A stretch of DNA of 64,000 bases from Lentzea sp. NBRC 105346 (GCF_030269605.1 NZ_BSTQ01000014.1:217623-281622); one strand, 5' to 3'; positions 8,192 to 16,906 are shown, numbered from the stretch's first letter. Notes: generated by a model from the letters alone, not told the origin. Made by a program: numbers and translations.

Positions 8192-10429
8192 GTGAAACAC
8201 CGCTTCGCGCGTGAGTTCGACGAGCTGCTCGGGCGATCCCCGTGGTCGGTCAAGAAGATCACCTCGGTGGCGCGGCGACATGGCATCGGCTACTCGACCT
8301 TGCAGACCTGGCGCACCGGCGAGCACCTGCCCCGCGCGCCCGACGACAATCCCGGCTTCTGCGCGTTCCTCGGCGAGGTGGCGGCTGATCCGGCCGAGGC
8401 ACGGCGCGTGCTCGATCTGGCGACTTCGGCGTGGCGCGAGTCCGTCCGGCTCAAGAAGTCGCGGTTCGTCGGCCGGATCGAGTACCAGCAGGTGCTCGGT
8501 GCCTACCTGAAACCGAGTGATACTCCCAAGATCGTCGTCATCTGGGGTGCCGGTGGCATCGGGAAGACGGCGCTGGCGCGGCAGATCGTGCGCGACGCGG
8601 TGACCGTCGACCTGCGCGGCTCCGGTACCGATCCGCTGTCCGTGCGCCAGGCGCTGGCGGAGCTGCTCGAGTCGTTCGCGCCGGGGTTGAGCGGCGGGGT
8701 CGAGGTGCTGCGCGCGACGTACCAGCACCTCGTGTCGGCCCGGCCCGCGGTCCTGCTGCTCGACGACGCTTGTGACGCGGCGCAGGTTCTGCCACTGCTG
8801 CCTTCGTCGCCGGCGTGCGTCACGGTCGTGACCAGCCGCGATCCGTTGCAGGAGCTGGAATCCAGGGGTGCGCTGCGGGTGCGCCTGGGACCGCTGCGGC
8901 CCGCCGAGTCGCGGCAGTTGCTGTCTTCCGTGAACGCTCCGGTGTCTTCCCTGGACGAGCTCGCCGCGTTGTGCGGACACGAGCCGTTGGCACTGCGCAT
9001 CGCCGCCGGACAGCTGGCCGGCTCGGACGGGCCGGCGTTGGCTCGCTATGTGGGTGCGCTGCGCGGCGGCCGGGCGACCCACGTCGAGCTGGCCTACCGC
9101 GACCTGCCCGCGGACGCGCAGGAGCTCTTCCGGCTGGCCGGCCAGAGCCCCGGTGTGGACTTCACCGTCGATGCGCTGGCCGCGTTGATCGGCAAACCCC
9201 TGACGGAGACCGAACGGCTGCTCACCCATCTCGTCGCGGTGAACCTCGTCGACCGCCGCGTGCCCGGCCGGTTCGGGCTGCACGACAAGCTGCGCCTGTT
9301 CGCGCAGGAACGTGGTGGCGACGGCGGGGCGGCGTCGCGCAGGCTCGCCGCGTACTACGCCACCGGCGCGTTCATGGCGGCGCGGCGGATCTTCCCGGAG
9401 ATGCTGACGCTCGTCGAGATGCCGGTCGTCGCGGCGCCTTCGTTCGACACCGACCAGCAGGCGTCGGCGTGGCTGGCGGCCGAACGCGTGAACATCGTCG
9501 CGACCGCGTCGGCCGCGCCCGGTCTCTGGCTGGCCAACGCCTTGCGTGCGGTGCAACAGGTGCGCCCGCACGGCATCGACTGGACTCCTGTCGCCCTGGC
9601 GGCCCTGAGCAGCGCCGCTTGTGTTCGCGACCGCGCCGCCATGCATCTCGCTGCGGGACTGGCGCATTGGGGCATCGGCAAACTCGAAGCCGCCGCGGGG
9701 CACCTCTCCGACGCGGTGCGGTTGTACCGGGACCTGCGCAAGCCGCGTGAACGTGCCGTGGCGCTGCTCGCGCTGGGCGCGGTGGCCCATGTTCTCGGTC
9801 TCGCCGATGACGCGTGCGGCTACCTGACCGAGTCGCTGCGGCTTCGCCGCAGGTTCGGCGAACGCCGCGGCGAGTCCAGCGTGCTGATCTTCCTCGCCGA
9901 CGTCCGTGCCGACCTCGGCGCGTTCGCGCAGGCGCAACAACACGCCTCGGTCGCACTGGAGCTGGCGGAGGAGACCGGCTACACCGCCGGAGTCGTTGGC
10001 GCGCTTGGCATTCTGGGCCGAGTCTGCGTCGCTCTGGGCGACACTTCCCGGGCCGCGTCGCACTTCCAGCGGCAGCTGGACCTCGCCACCGACCTGGAGT
10101 TCGGCTCCCGCAAGGCGATCGCGCTCGTCGGACTGGCGACGGTCGCGTGCGCCAACCGCCACTACGAGCAGGCCATCGAGCAGGCGACCTCGGCCGTGTC
10201 GATCGCCTCGGACAGCGGCAACACCGCGACGCGCTGCGACGCGCTGAACGTCATCGGCGCCGCGCACCTCGGCCGGGGCCGGCCCGCCGCTGCCGTGTCG
10301 TTCCACCGCCAGGCACTGGAGGCGTCCGAGCTGGCCGGGTACCTGCGAGGGCGCGCGGAGGCGTTGGCGGTGCTGGACTCGTTAGAGTCCTCCCGTGGAC
10401 TGGGTGCGGCTGCGCCAGGAGATCACTGA
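8192..10429 (+). CDS. STAND (NB-ARC) ATPase regulator with N-terminal HTH and TPR repeats
   Basis: The start is the GTG at 8192 (GGGGA 7 nt upstream), giving 745 residues. Residues 10-65 are a helix-turn-helix-like segment (KKITSVARRHGIGYSTLQTW). The P-loop GAGGIGKT is at 119-126 and LLLLDDAC is a Walker B-like strand near 190. A winged-helix region follows, then TPR-type helices from about 480 to the end (for example AVALLALGAVAHVLGLADDA). The arrangement resembles AfsR/SARP proteins without the BTAD. Targets are unknown. The divergent sialidase-fold gene is the nearest candidate. Confidence 0.85.
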   Translation: MKHRFAREFDELLGRSPWSVKKITSVARRHGIGYSTLQTWRTGEHLPRAPDDNPGFCAFLGEVAADPAEARRVLDLATSAWRESVRLKKSRFVGRIEYQQVLGAYLKPSDTPKIVVIWGAGGIGKTALARQIVRDAVTVDLRGSGTDPLSVRQALAELLESFAPGLSGGVEVLRATYQHLVSARPAVLLLDDACDAAQVLPLLPSSPACVTVVTSRDPLQELESRGALRVRLGPLRPAESRQLLSSVNAPVSSLDELAALCGHEPLALRIAAGQLAGSDGPALARYVGALRGGRATHVELAYRDLPADAQELFRLAGQSPGVDFTVDALAALIGKPLTETERLLTHLVAVNLVDRRVPGRFGLHDKLRLFAQERGGDGGAASRRLAAYYATGAFMAARRIFPEMLTLVEMPVVAAPSFDTDQQASAWLAAERVNIVATASAAPGLWLANALRAVQQVRPHGIDWTPVALAALSSAACVRDRAAMHLAAGLAHWGIGKLEAAAGHLSDAVRLYRDLRKPRERAVALLALGAVAHVLGLADDACGYLTESLRLRRRFGERRGESSVLIFLADVRADLGAFAQAQQHASVALELAEETGYTAGVVGALGILGRVCVALGDTSRAASHFQRQLDLATDLEFGSRKAIALVGLATVACANRHYEQAIEQATSAVSIASDSGNTATRCDALNVIGAAHLGRGRPAAAVSFHRQALEASELAGYLRGRAEALAVLDSLESSRGLGAAAPGDH

Positions 10430-11150
10430 GACCGCCTCGCGCGTGGGTGCGTCGCTGCGGGCGTTGCCGCCCGACACCCCACTGGCGCGGGTGACGTGGA
10501 CCGCCGCCGAGACGGGCGCGCACCTGGTCAGCCTGCCCGGCCGGTACCTCGCGATGGCCGACGAGCCGCACCCGTTCCCGGCGTCGCTCGCGGAGGAGAA
10601 CCAAAGGGAGCTCGCCGGCACGCGCGATCCCGCTGAGCTCGCCACCCTGCTCGAGGCCGAGGTCGGAAAGCTGCTCGCCGCGTTCATCGACGGCGACCGG
10701 CCGGTCTGGTACTACACCGCGCGGCTCGACGAATACGCGGTCACGGCGAGCATGCTCAGCGAACTGCTGTTGCACGGCACGGACCTGGCGCGTGCGCTCG
10801 GCAGGCCGTGGACCATCACGAGGCAGCAGGCCGTGGCGAGCCTGCGGGCCGTCATGCCCGCGGCCGTTCTGGTGGCCGATCCGCGAATGGCTCCGAAGGC
10901 GCGCGGCACGTATCACGTGCACGAGCGCGGTGGCGACGACTGGACTGTCGTCGTGCGCGACGAGGTGACCGTCTCACGCGGGAAGCCGGCCCGTGCCGAT
11001 CTTCACCTGTCCGTCGATCCCGTGGGGTTCCTGCTCAACGCCGTCGGGCTGATGAGTCGAGCACGGTTCGCGTTGACCGGTGGCATGGTGATGTGGGGCC
11101 GCAAGCCGTGGCTCGCGGCCCCCTTCAGCGGGCTGTTCGCGCGCGTCTGA
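10395..11150 (+). CDS. MDMPI-family (mycothiol-dependent maleylpyruvate isomerase-like) protein with SCP2-like C-terminus
   Basis: A 251-residue DinB-fold protein. H43 (ETGAHLV) and the E123-x3-H127 pair (SELLLHGTD) match the metal ligands of mycothiol-dependent maleylpyruvate isomerase. The C-terminal 90 residues (DDWTVVVRDEVTVSRG, then RADLHLSVDPVGFLLN) look like the SCP2-like domain that follows MDMPI_N. Members act with mycothiol as thiol transferases or isomerases, but most are uncharacterised. The GTG at 10395 lies inside the end of the STAND gene (35-nt overlap). A TAGAGT hexamer (10383-10388) lies 6 nt before it, so it may have its own leaderless promoter. Confidence 0.8.
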   Translation: MDWVRLRQEITETASRVGASLRALPPDTPLARVTWTAAETGAHLVSLPGRYLAMADEPHPFPASLAEENQRELAGTRDPAELATLLEAEVGKLLAAFIDGDRPVWYYTARLDEYAVTASMLSELLLHGTDLARALGRPWTITRQQAVASLRAVMPAAVLVADPRMAPKARGTYHVHERGGDDWTVVVRDEVTVSRGKPARADLHLSVDPVGFLLNAVGLMSRARFALTGGMVMWGRKPWLAAPFSGLFARV

Positions 11151-11151
11151 G

Positions 11152-13203
11152 CTATTTGGCCTTCGCTGCCAACGCTTCCGGCAGCGGGTCGTAGCGGCAG
11201 AACTGGCGGGTGAAGGTCCCGGTGCCGGACGTGAGGGACCGGAGCTCGATCGCGTAGCGCAGCAGTTCCGAACTGGGCACCTCGGCGCGAATGAGGGTGC
11301 GTCCACCCTCGTCGGCCTCGGTACCGAGAACGCGCCCCCGCCGGCCGGACAGGTCACCGAGCACGGTGCCGAGGTGTTCGTCGGGCAGCCGGATCGCCAC
11401 CTCGTCCATCGGCTCGAGCAACGTGGTCCGCCCGTTGGCGGCGGCCTCCTTCAGCGCCAGCGACCCAGCCGTCTGGAAGGCGGCGTCGGACGAGTCGACC
11501 GAGTGGGCCTTGCCGTCGACCAGCGTCACCCGCACGTCGACGATCGGGATTCCGTCGTGCAGCCCGCGCTCCAGCTGGGCCCGCACCCCCTTCTCCACCG
11601 AGGGGATGAAGTTGTTGGGGATCGCGCCGCCGACGATCTTGTCGACGAACTGGAAGCCGGATCCGCGCGGCAGCGGCTCGACGATGATGTCGCACACCGC
11701 GTACTGGCCGTGGCCGCCGGACTGCTTCACGTGCCGCCCGTGGCCCTTCGACTGCGTGGCGAACGTTTCGCGCAACGCCACGCGCACCGGTTCGGTGTCG
11801 ACCTCGGCGCCGCCCGCGCGCAGGCGGTCCAGCACCACGGCGGCGTGCGCTTCGCCCATGCACCACAACACCATCTGGTGCGTCTCGGGGTTGCGGTCCA
11901 GGCGCAACGTCGGGTCGCTCGCGACCAGGCGGTTGAGGTTGCGCGCCAGGTTGTCCTCGTCGGACCGGGTGCGCGGCACGACCGCGATCGGCAGCAGCGG
12001 CTCGGGCATGTCCCACGGCGCCATCAGCAGCGGCTGGTCCGGTTGCGACACGGTGTCGCCTGTCTCGGCCGAGGTGAGCTTCGTCAACGCGCACACGTCG
12101 CCCGCCACGCAGTACGGCACCTCGCGCAGGTTCGCGCCCAGCGGCGAGTAGATGTGCGCCACGCGTTCGTCCACGTCGTGGTCCTCGTGGCCGCGGTCGG
12201 CCATGCCGTGACCCGAGATGTGCACCGGGCGTTCCGGCTTCAGCGTGCCGGAGAAGACCCGGACGAGCGACACGCGGCCGACGTAGGAGTCCACAGCGGT
12301 GCGGACGACCTCGGCGACGAGTGGACCGTCGGGATCGGCGGCGAGCCTGGGGCGCGGGATGCCGTCGATGCCGGTGATCTCCGGCAGTGGGTGTTCGAGC
12401 GGGGACGGGAAGGCGCGCGCGATGCCGTCGAGCAGTTCGGTCAGGCCCATGCCGGTCGCGGCGCACACGGGGACCACCGGGTGGAAGGAGCCGCGTGCGA
12501 CGGCGGTCTCCAGGTCCGTGATCAGCGTCTGCTGGTCGATCTCCTCGCCGCCGAGGTAGCGGTCCATGAGGGACTCGTCCTCGCTCTCGGCGATGATGCC
12601 CTCGATGAGCGCGGCGCGTTCCTCCGGGAACTCCTCGGACGTCAGCAGGCCCACCAGCCCATCGCCTTTGGGCAGGTAGAGCGGCACGACACCGGCGCCG
12701 AACGCCTCCTGGCACGCGGCGATCTCGGACATCACGTCCGCGCGGTGATGGTCCGTCCGCGTGATCACGACGGCGCGCGGCATGCCGACGCTCGCGCACT
12801 CCTCCCACAGCGTGACCGTGGCGGCGTCGACGCCTTCGAACGCGTTGACCACGAACAACGCGGCGTCGGCGGCGCGCAGGCCGGCCCGGAGCTCGCCCAC
12901 GAAGTCCGCGTAGCCGGGGGTGTCGATGAGGTTGATCTTGATGTCACCGTGCTGGATCGGCGCCACCGCCAGTCCGACCGATCGTTGCTGCTTCACCGCG
13001 GCGGGGTCGTGGTCGCAGACCGTGTTGCCCTCGGTGACCGTGCCCGCGCGGGTCAGCACGCCGGTGGCGGCGAGCAGGGCCTCGGTGAGCGTCGTCTTGC
13101 CCGAGCCGGAAGGACCGACGAGCACGACATTGCGGACCTTGGCCGGGTCGTCCACAGCGACCGCGCCTGCCGAAGTGCCGTTGTCGGAATGTTTGCTGCC
13201 CAT
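11152..13203 (-). CDS. fusA2: Elongation factor G-like protein EF-G2
   Basis: A 683-residue translation-GTPase paralog with all five EF-G domains. G1 is GPSGSGKTT (30-38) and G3 is DTPGYADF (94-101). The switch I region reads QQRSVGLAVAP, without the RGIT threonine of true EF-G. G4 reads ITRTD (147-151) instead of NKxD. Domain IV keeps ETFATQSKGHGRHVKQSGGH. Mycobacterial EF-G2 is reported to bind guanine nucleotides without ribosome-dependent GTPase activity, and these changes agree with a non-canonical factor. GGGAGGAG lies 11 nt before the ATG. It converges on the MDMPI gene with a 1-bp gap. Confidence 0.9.
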   Translation of the reverse strand: MGSKHSDNGTSAGAVAVDDPAKVRNVVLVGPSGSGKTTLTEALLAATGVLTRAGTVTEGNTVCDHDPAAVKQQRSVGLAVAPIQHGDIKINLIDTPGYADFVGELRAGLRAADAALFVVNAFEGVDAATVTLWEECASVGMPRAVVITRTDHHRADVMSEIAACQEAFGAGVVPLYLPKGDGLVGLLTSEEFPEERAALIEGIIAESEDESLMDRYLGGEEIDQQTLITDLETAVARGSFHPVVPVCAATGMGLTELLDGIARAFPSPLEHPLPEITGIDGIPRPRLAADPDGPLVAEVVRTAVDSYVGRVSLVRVFSGTLKPERPVHISGHGMADRGHEDHDVDERVAHIYSPLGANLREVPYCVAGDVCALTKLTSAETGDTVSQPDQPLLMAPWDMPEPLLPIAVVPRTRSDEDNLARNLNRLVASDPTLRLDRNPETHQMVLWCMGEAHAAVVLDRLRAGGAEVDTEPVRVALRETFATQSKGHGRHVKQSGGHGQYAVCDIIVEPLPRGSGFQFVDKIVGGAIPNNFIPSVEKGVRAQLERGLHDGIPIVDVRVTLVDGKAHSVDSSDAAFQTAGSLALKEAAANGRTTLLEPMDEVAIRLPDEHLGTVLGDLSGRRGRVLGTEADEGGRTLIRAEVPSSELLRYAIELRSLTSGTGTFTRQFCRYDPLPEALAAKAK

Positions 13204-13275
13204 TTGCTAACGCTCCTCCCGGCCGTCAACTCGTAGTGTTCGATCTCACACCCGTTGAGCGGGGAGGACAAGTCC

Positions 13276-13779
13276 GTGGACCCGGTAGCAGCAACGCCAA
13301 GGTTGTACGGAGCGGCAGCGCCACCCGGTCGGCTGCTGCCATGGGAGTGGGCTCGTAGTCGCCTGATCGCCGCGCGCGACTACTGGATCGCGTCGGTTTC
13401 GGCGTCCGGGCGGCCGCACACCCGGCCGGTTTGGGGCGTTTGGGGGACGTTCGGGTTCTGGTTCTCGACCGGATCTTCGGCGCGCCGGAACCTGCTGGTG
13501 AACCCCCTGATCAGCGTGCATCTGCCGGACGCCGATGAGGTCGTTGTCGTCGAGGGGCGGGCTCGGTCGAGCGCGCCTGAAGCGTGCCTCCAGGCCTACA
13601 ACGCCAAATATTCGTGGTCGTTCCGCGCTGATGGGGACGGGGTGGTCGACGACGACGGAACGTCCGGTGCGGCGTTCCTGGTCGTGCCCACCGCGGTGTT
13701 CGGCTGGGAGTCCGGGTTGGGCTCGCCGACAAAGTGGCACCCGTCACCACCAGGCACGGGAGACCAAGTGGACTGGTGA
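13276..13779 (+). CDS. PNPOx-like flavin/F420-binding split-barrel protein
   Basis: The GTG at 13276 is chosen because GGGGAGGA (13261-13268) precedes it at 7 nt, giving 167 residues. The segment YWIASVSASGRPHTRPVWGV, followed by FWFSTGSSARRNLLVNP, is the classic pyridoxamine-phosphate-oxidase-like split barrel that binds FMN or F420. It lacks the C-terminal PLP-specific motif of PdxH, so it is unlikely to be the PNP oxidase despite its position just upstream of pdxS. Its 3' end contains the first of three AGTGG boxes upstream of pdxS. Confidence 0.8.
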   Translation: MDPVAATPRLYGAAAPPGRLLPWEWARSRLIAARDYWIASVSASGRPHTRPVWGVWGTFGFWFSTGSSARRNLLVNPLISVHLPDADEVVVVEGRARSSAPEACLQAYNAKYSWSFRADGDGVVDDDGTSGAAFLVVPTAVFGWESGLGSPTKWHPSPPGTGDQVDW

Positions 13780-13813
13780 TTACGTGCCGCAGTGGCCACC
13801 TTCAAGTGGCCAC
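13766..13813 (+). promoter_or_regulatory. Three direct AAGTGG-type boxes upstream of pdxS (PdxR-like)
   Basis: AAGTGGACT (13766-13774), AGTGGCCAC (13791-13799) and AGTGGCCAC (13805-13813) form direct repeats 50-100 bp before pdxS. The actinobacterial MocR-type activator PdxR recognises direct repeats close to AAAGTGGTCTA, so these are good candidate PdxR sites. The first box is inside the PNPOx-like gene. No pdxR gene is in the window. Confidence 0.6.
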
Positions 13814-13862
13814 GTGGGACGTACCATCGAGGCGTTCGTTCCCTACTTGGAAAGGTTGCCCG

Positions 13863-14762
13863 TTGAGCACTCCCTCTGATCAGGTGACTGGCACCGCGCG
13901 CGTCAAGCGCGGCATGGCCGAGATGCTCAAGGGTGGCGTGATCATGGACGTGGTCGACGCCACTCAGGCGAAGATCGCCGAAGACGCCGGTGCCGTGGCC
14001 GTCATGGCCCTCGAGCGCGTCCCCGCCGACATTCGCGCCCAGGGCGGCGTCGCCCGCATGAGCGACCCCGACCTGATCGACGGCATCATCAACGCCGTCT
14101 CGATCCCCGTCATGGCGAAGGCCCGCATCGGCCACTTCGTCGAGGCGCAGGTGCTCGCCGCGCTCGGTGTCGACTACATCGACGAGTCCGAGGTGCTGAC
14201 CCCGGCCGACTACGCGAACCACATCGACAAGTGGCAGTTCACCGTGCCTTTCGTCTGCGGTGCCACGAACCTGGGCGAGGCGCTGCGCCGCATCACCGAG
14301 GGCGCCGCGATGATCCGCTCCAAGGGCGAGGCCGGCACCGGTGACGTCTCGAACGCCACCACCCACATGCGCAAGATCCGTGGCGAGATCCGCCGCCTGC
14401 AGAACATGGCGCCCGACGAGCTGTACGTCGCGGCCAAGGAGCTGCAGGCGCCGTACGAGCTCGTCAAGGAGGTCGCGGAGGCGGGCAAGCTCCCCGTCGT
14501 CCTGTTCACCGCGGGTGGCATCGCGACCCCGGCCGACGCCGCGATGATGATGCAGCTCGGCGCCGAGGGCGTGTTCGTCGGTTCCGGCATCTTCAAGTCC
14601 GGCAACCCGGCGCAGCGCGCCGAGGCCATCGTGAAGGCCACGACGTTCTACGACGACCCGGACGTCATCGCCAAGGTCTCGCGCGGCCTCGGTGAGGCCA
14701 TGGTCGGCATCAACGTCGACGACATCCCCGAGCCGCACCGCCTGGCCGAGCGCGGCTGGTAA
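13863..14762 (+). CDS. pdxS: Pyridoxal 5'-phosphate synthase, synthase subunit
   Basis: A 299-residue (beta/alpha)8 enzyme that builds PLP from ribose 5-phosphate, glyceraldehyde 3-phosphate and ammonia from PdxT. The start is the TTG at 13863 (GGAAAGG 7 nt upstream). The following sequence TGTARVKRGMAEMLKGGVIM is the normal PdxS N-terminus. K86 in VMAKARIGHF is the Schiff-base lysine; the GAEGVFVGSGIFKSG phosphate loop is near 235. Length is normal for the family. Its glutaminase partner pdxT is 7 kb downstream rather than adjacent. Confidence 0.97.
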   Translation: MSTPSDQVTGTARVKRGMAEMLKGGVIMDVVDATQAKIAEDAGAVAVMALERVPADIRAQGGVARMSDPDLIDGIINAVSIPVMAKARIGHFVEAQVLAALGVDYIDESEVLTPADYANHIDKWQFTVPFVCGATNLGEALRRITEGAAMIRSKGEAGTGDVSNATTHMRKIRGEIRRLQNMAPDELYVAAKELQAPYELVKEVAEAGKLPVVLFTAGGIATPADAAMMMQLGAEGVFVGSGIFKSGNPAQRAEAIVKATTFYDDPDVIAKVSRGLGEAMVGINVDDIPEPHRLAERGW

Positions 14763-14774
14763 GTCGTTTGGAGC

Positions 14775-14814
14775 GGACCCCCAGGGCTTGAGGCCCTGGG
14801 GGTCCTCTTTATTG
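14775..14814 (+). terminator. Intrinsic terminator of pdxS
   Basis: A 13-bp GC stem (14775-14787 GGACCCCCAGGGC with 14793-14805), a 5-nt TTGAG loop, and then TCTTTATT. It is one of the few hairpins in the window with a T-rich tail. Confidence 0.88.
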
Positions 14815-14883
14815 GGGCCGAAAGGCCCTGGGTCGTGCTCCGGTCAGCCCGCACACTCTGTCGGTCGCCGGGTGATTGGAGCT

Positions 14884-16236
14884 TCAACTATGTATCGAGC
14901 TCGCCTGATGCTCGCCGCAGCGGCCGTCGGTGCCTTTTTCGCCGCTGTCTTGGTGTCCTTCTAGCTTCCGATACCGCACGCGGCACGGACTCTGCGGCCA
15001 GTTGTTGGCCTGCCCCTTCGCGGGCTGCGGATCCGTGTCGATCAGCTCCAGGTCCAGGCGCTGGAAGAGCCTGGTGACGATCACCTTCATCTCCGTGTAG
15101 GCGAAGTTCTCGCCGAGGCACCGGTGGAAGCCGCCGCCGAACCCGTACAGGGCAGGCTTCTTCTGGCCGATGAAGCGGTCCGGGTTGTACTCGTGCGGGT
15201 CCGGGAAGACCTCGTCGAGCCGATGCGACTTCCCAGGGTGCAGCACGACGATCGCGCCCTTCGGGATCGTGTGCCCGTCGTACTCGATGTCCTCGACCGC
15301 CTTGCGCACCACGCCGTTCGTGACCGGGTGCAGGCGTTCCGTCTCGTGCAGCGCGCGGTCGAGGTTCTCCATGCGGTGCAACGTCTTCGCGTCGAGCGTC
15401 TCCTCGTTCTCGATCTTGGTTCGCTCGTGCGGGTTGCGCAGCAGGTCGATCACGGCCCAGCTCAGGTGGCTGACCGTCGTCTCGTGGCCCACCCACACGA
15501 GCATCAGCACCATCGCGACGAGGACTTCGTCCGGCACCGGTTCCTTCGTGTCGGCGTAGATCGCGGTCGAGAGGGTCTGCAGGAAGTCCGGTTCTGGCAA
15601 CGGGTTGCGGCGCCGGTCCTCGATGAGCTGCTTGCTCTTTTTCCGGAGCAGGTCCCGTGCGCGGTGGCTGCGGATCAGGTGCGGCGCCGGGAACCAGCCG
15701 GGCAGGATCGGGTCCATCCCCTCGGAGAACCGCTTGAACGTCGCGAAGAAGCCGTCGAACTTGGCCGCGACGTCCTCGCCCAGGAACGAGCTCGCCGTGA
15801 TGTCGATGATCAGCGGGCCGAAGGCTTCGACGAGGTCGAACTCGCCCTGGTCCGGCAGGTTGTCGATGAACTCGTTCGCCTTGCGGTCCATAAGGTCGAT
15901 GTGGCCGGCGATGTGCTTACCCGAGAACTGGGGGAGGAGGATGTCTCTTTGCCTGCGGTATTCGTCTTGCTCCGCAAGGAAGTACGCGCGGCCGAACATG
16001 TGCAGGAAGAACGGATAGGCGTCCTTGATGGACAGTCGCTTGTCCGTCTCCTTGAACAGGAAGCTCGCGTGGTCCGGGCCCAGCAGCACCACACCCGGCC
16101 GGCCGGGCAGCTTGACGCTGAAGATCGTGCCGTGTTCGCGGAGGCCTCTTTCGACCAGGGCGTCGGGGTTGCGCAGGAACTCGACGGTGTGGCCGAGGAG
16201 TGGTTTGGCGCCGGACACGGTGGGTGGAAGTGCCAT
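14884..16236 (-). CDS. Cytochrome P450 (CYP51/class E-like)
   Basis: A 450-residue P450. The I-helix motif is VWVGHETT (247-254), the ExxR motif is ETER (298-301), and the heme loop is FGGGFHRCLGENFA (366-379) with axial Cys373. The alternating PGWFPAPHLIRSHRARD region and long heme-flank resemble the CYP51-type/eukaryotic-like E class rather than typical short bacterial P450s. No ferredoxin or reductase is adjacent. The last ~25 residues (GHQDSGEKGTDGRCGEHQAS) extend past the usual end and may be disordered. Substrate unknown. A probable leaderless promoter lies just upstream. Confidence 0.88.
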   Translation of the reverse strand: MALPPTVSGAKPLLGHTVEFLRNPDALVERGLREHGTIFSVKLPGRPGVVLLGPDHASFLFKETDKRLSIKDAYPFFLHMFGRAYFLAEQDEYRRQRDILLPQFSGKHIAGHIDLMDRKANEFIDNLPDQGEFDLVEAFGPLIIDITASSFLGEDVAAKFDGFFATFKRFSEGMDPILPGWFPAPHLIRSHRARDLLRKKSKQLIEDRRRNPLPEPDFLQTLSTAIYADTKEPVPDEVLVAMVLMLVWVGHETTVSHLSWAVIDLLRNPHERTKIENEETLDAKTLHRMENLDRALHETERLHPVTNGVVRKAVEDIEYDGHTIPKGAIVVLHPGKSHRLDEVFPDPHEYNPDRFIGQKKPALYGFGGGFHRCLGENFAYTEMKVIVTRLFQRLDLELIDTDPQPAKGQANNWPQSPCRVRYRKLEGHQDSGEKGTDGRCGEHQASSIHS

Positions 16237-16243
16237 GACTGGC

Positions 16244-16273
16244 TGTATACCGCCGTTTGTTCCATGCGGCCAA
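16244..16273 (-). promoter_or_regulatory. Candidate leaderless promoter of the P450 gene
   Basis: On the minus strand: TTGGCC (16273-16268), an 18-bp spacer, TATACA (16249-16244), then 7 nt to the ATG at 16236. No ribosome-binding site is visible between the -10 and the start. The boxes are inferred by eye. Confidence 0.5.
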
Positions 16274-16286
16274 GCCGTGTGCCGCC

Positions 16287-16694
16287 TTACGAGACGGGAT
16301 ACGTCTCGATCTTCGCGCGGTGACCGTTCGAGCCCGCGAGCTTGGCGTCACAGGTGACGAGGGGAACGTCCAGCTCTTCGGCCAGCGCGACGTAGGCCGC
16401 GTCATACGCCGTGATGCTCTTGCGTAGTTCCCAGATTCGTGCGACGAGTGGTAGGTGCGGGACGCGCACGACCGGCATGGCGGCCAGGTTGTCCACGGTC
16501 AGCTGCGCCGCGTCCGCCGGGAGGCTGCCGACGCGCTCTTGCCTGCGCATGGCGTGGAGAATCTCCAGGTCGATGACGTGCGGTGCGCAGGCTGAGGCGC
16601 CGACGACGCGTTTGAAAAGATCCGGTTGTTCAGCGGGCTGATTGACGAACAGGGTGACCATCACCGAGGCGTCAACCACGATGCGGTTGCTCAT
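16287..16694 (-). CDS. vapC: VapC-like PIN-domain ribonuclease toxin
   Basis: A 135-residue PIN-domain protein: D in NRIVVDASVMVTL (near residue 8), E in HVIDLEILHAM (near 43), D in SITAYDAAYVALAEEL (near 97), and the late acidic residue in VPLVTCDAKLA. These four acidic positions coordinate Mg2+ in VapC RNases, which cleave tRNA or rRNA. The gene begins inside the stop of the upstream small gene (4-nt ATGA overlap), the usual antitoxin-toxin order. A longer start 21 nt upstream is possible but would overlap more. Confidence 0.85.
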   Translation of the reverse strand: MSNRIVVDASVMVTLFVNQPAEQPDLFKRVVGASACAPHVIDLEILHAMRRQERVGSLPADAAQLTVDNLAAMPVVRVPHLPLVARIWELRKSITAYDAAYVALAEELDVPLVTCDAKLAGSNGHRAKIETYPVS

Positions 16695-16906
16695 ACCTCG
16701 TGTCGGTCCCGCCACTCGCGGATCTCGGCGATGAGGTCGTTTGCGGTCACCGTGCCCCAGTCGAGCTGCTGGATCTCGCCCAGCCAGTCGGCCATGGTCG
16801 GCCCCTTGGCGAGCTCCCGCTCGGCACGCTCCACGTACGCCGTCAACGTCAGCGCCCGCGGGCGCACGGTGTCGCCGACGTGCTCCTGCCTGGCGTTTTC
16901 GGACAT
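16691..16906 (-). CDS. Probable VapB-type antitoxin
   Basis: A 71-residue acidic protein directly upstream of vapC and overlapping it by 4 nt. The C-terminal part (ADWLGEIQQLDWGTVTANDL, then IAEIREWRDRHEV) is the kind of amphipathic acidic tail that threads into a PIN toxin. The N-terminal half (LTAYVERAERELAKG) is a short helix pair, and I cannot see a clear AbrB or ribbon-helix-helix fold. The call rests on position, size and overlap; the DNA-binding class is unresolved. Confidence 0.65.
   Translation of the reverse strand: MSENARQEHVGDTVRPRALTLTAYVERAERELAKGPTMADWLGEIQQLDWGTVTANDLIAEIREWRDRHEV

Noticed and set aside
7079..10306. Minus-strand open frame of more than 1000 codons across the STAND regulator and sialidase genes
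   Set aside because: Low-complexity Arg/Gly/His-rich translation. Both underlying genes have clear domains in other frames.
13276..13779. Naming the PNPOx-like gene pdxH because it precedes pdxS
   Set aside because: The sequence lacks the C-terminal PLP/substrate motif of PdxH and fits the wider flavin/F420 split-barrel family. Organisms with PdxST do not need it for de novo PLP.
14890..14964. 24-codon frame MYRARLMLAAAAVGAFFAAV… with GGAG 8 nt upstream, resembling a small membrane peptide
   Set aside because: It lies almost wholly antisense to the 3' end of the P450 gene, is very short and has no other support. Listed here in case a proteomic hit appears.
16691..16906. Assigning the vapC partner to a specific antitoxin fold (AbrB or ribbon-helix-helix)
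   Set aside because: The 71-residue sequence shows no clear DNA-binding signature, so only the positional antitoxin call is kept.
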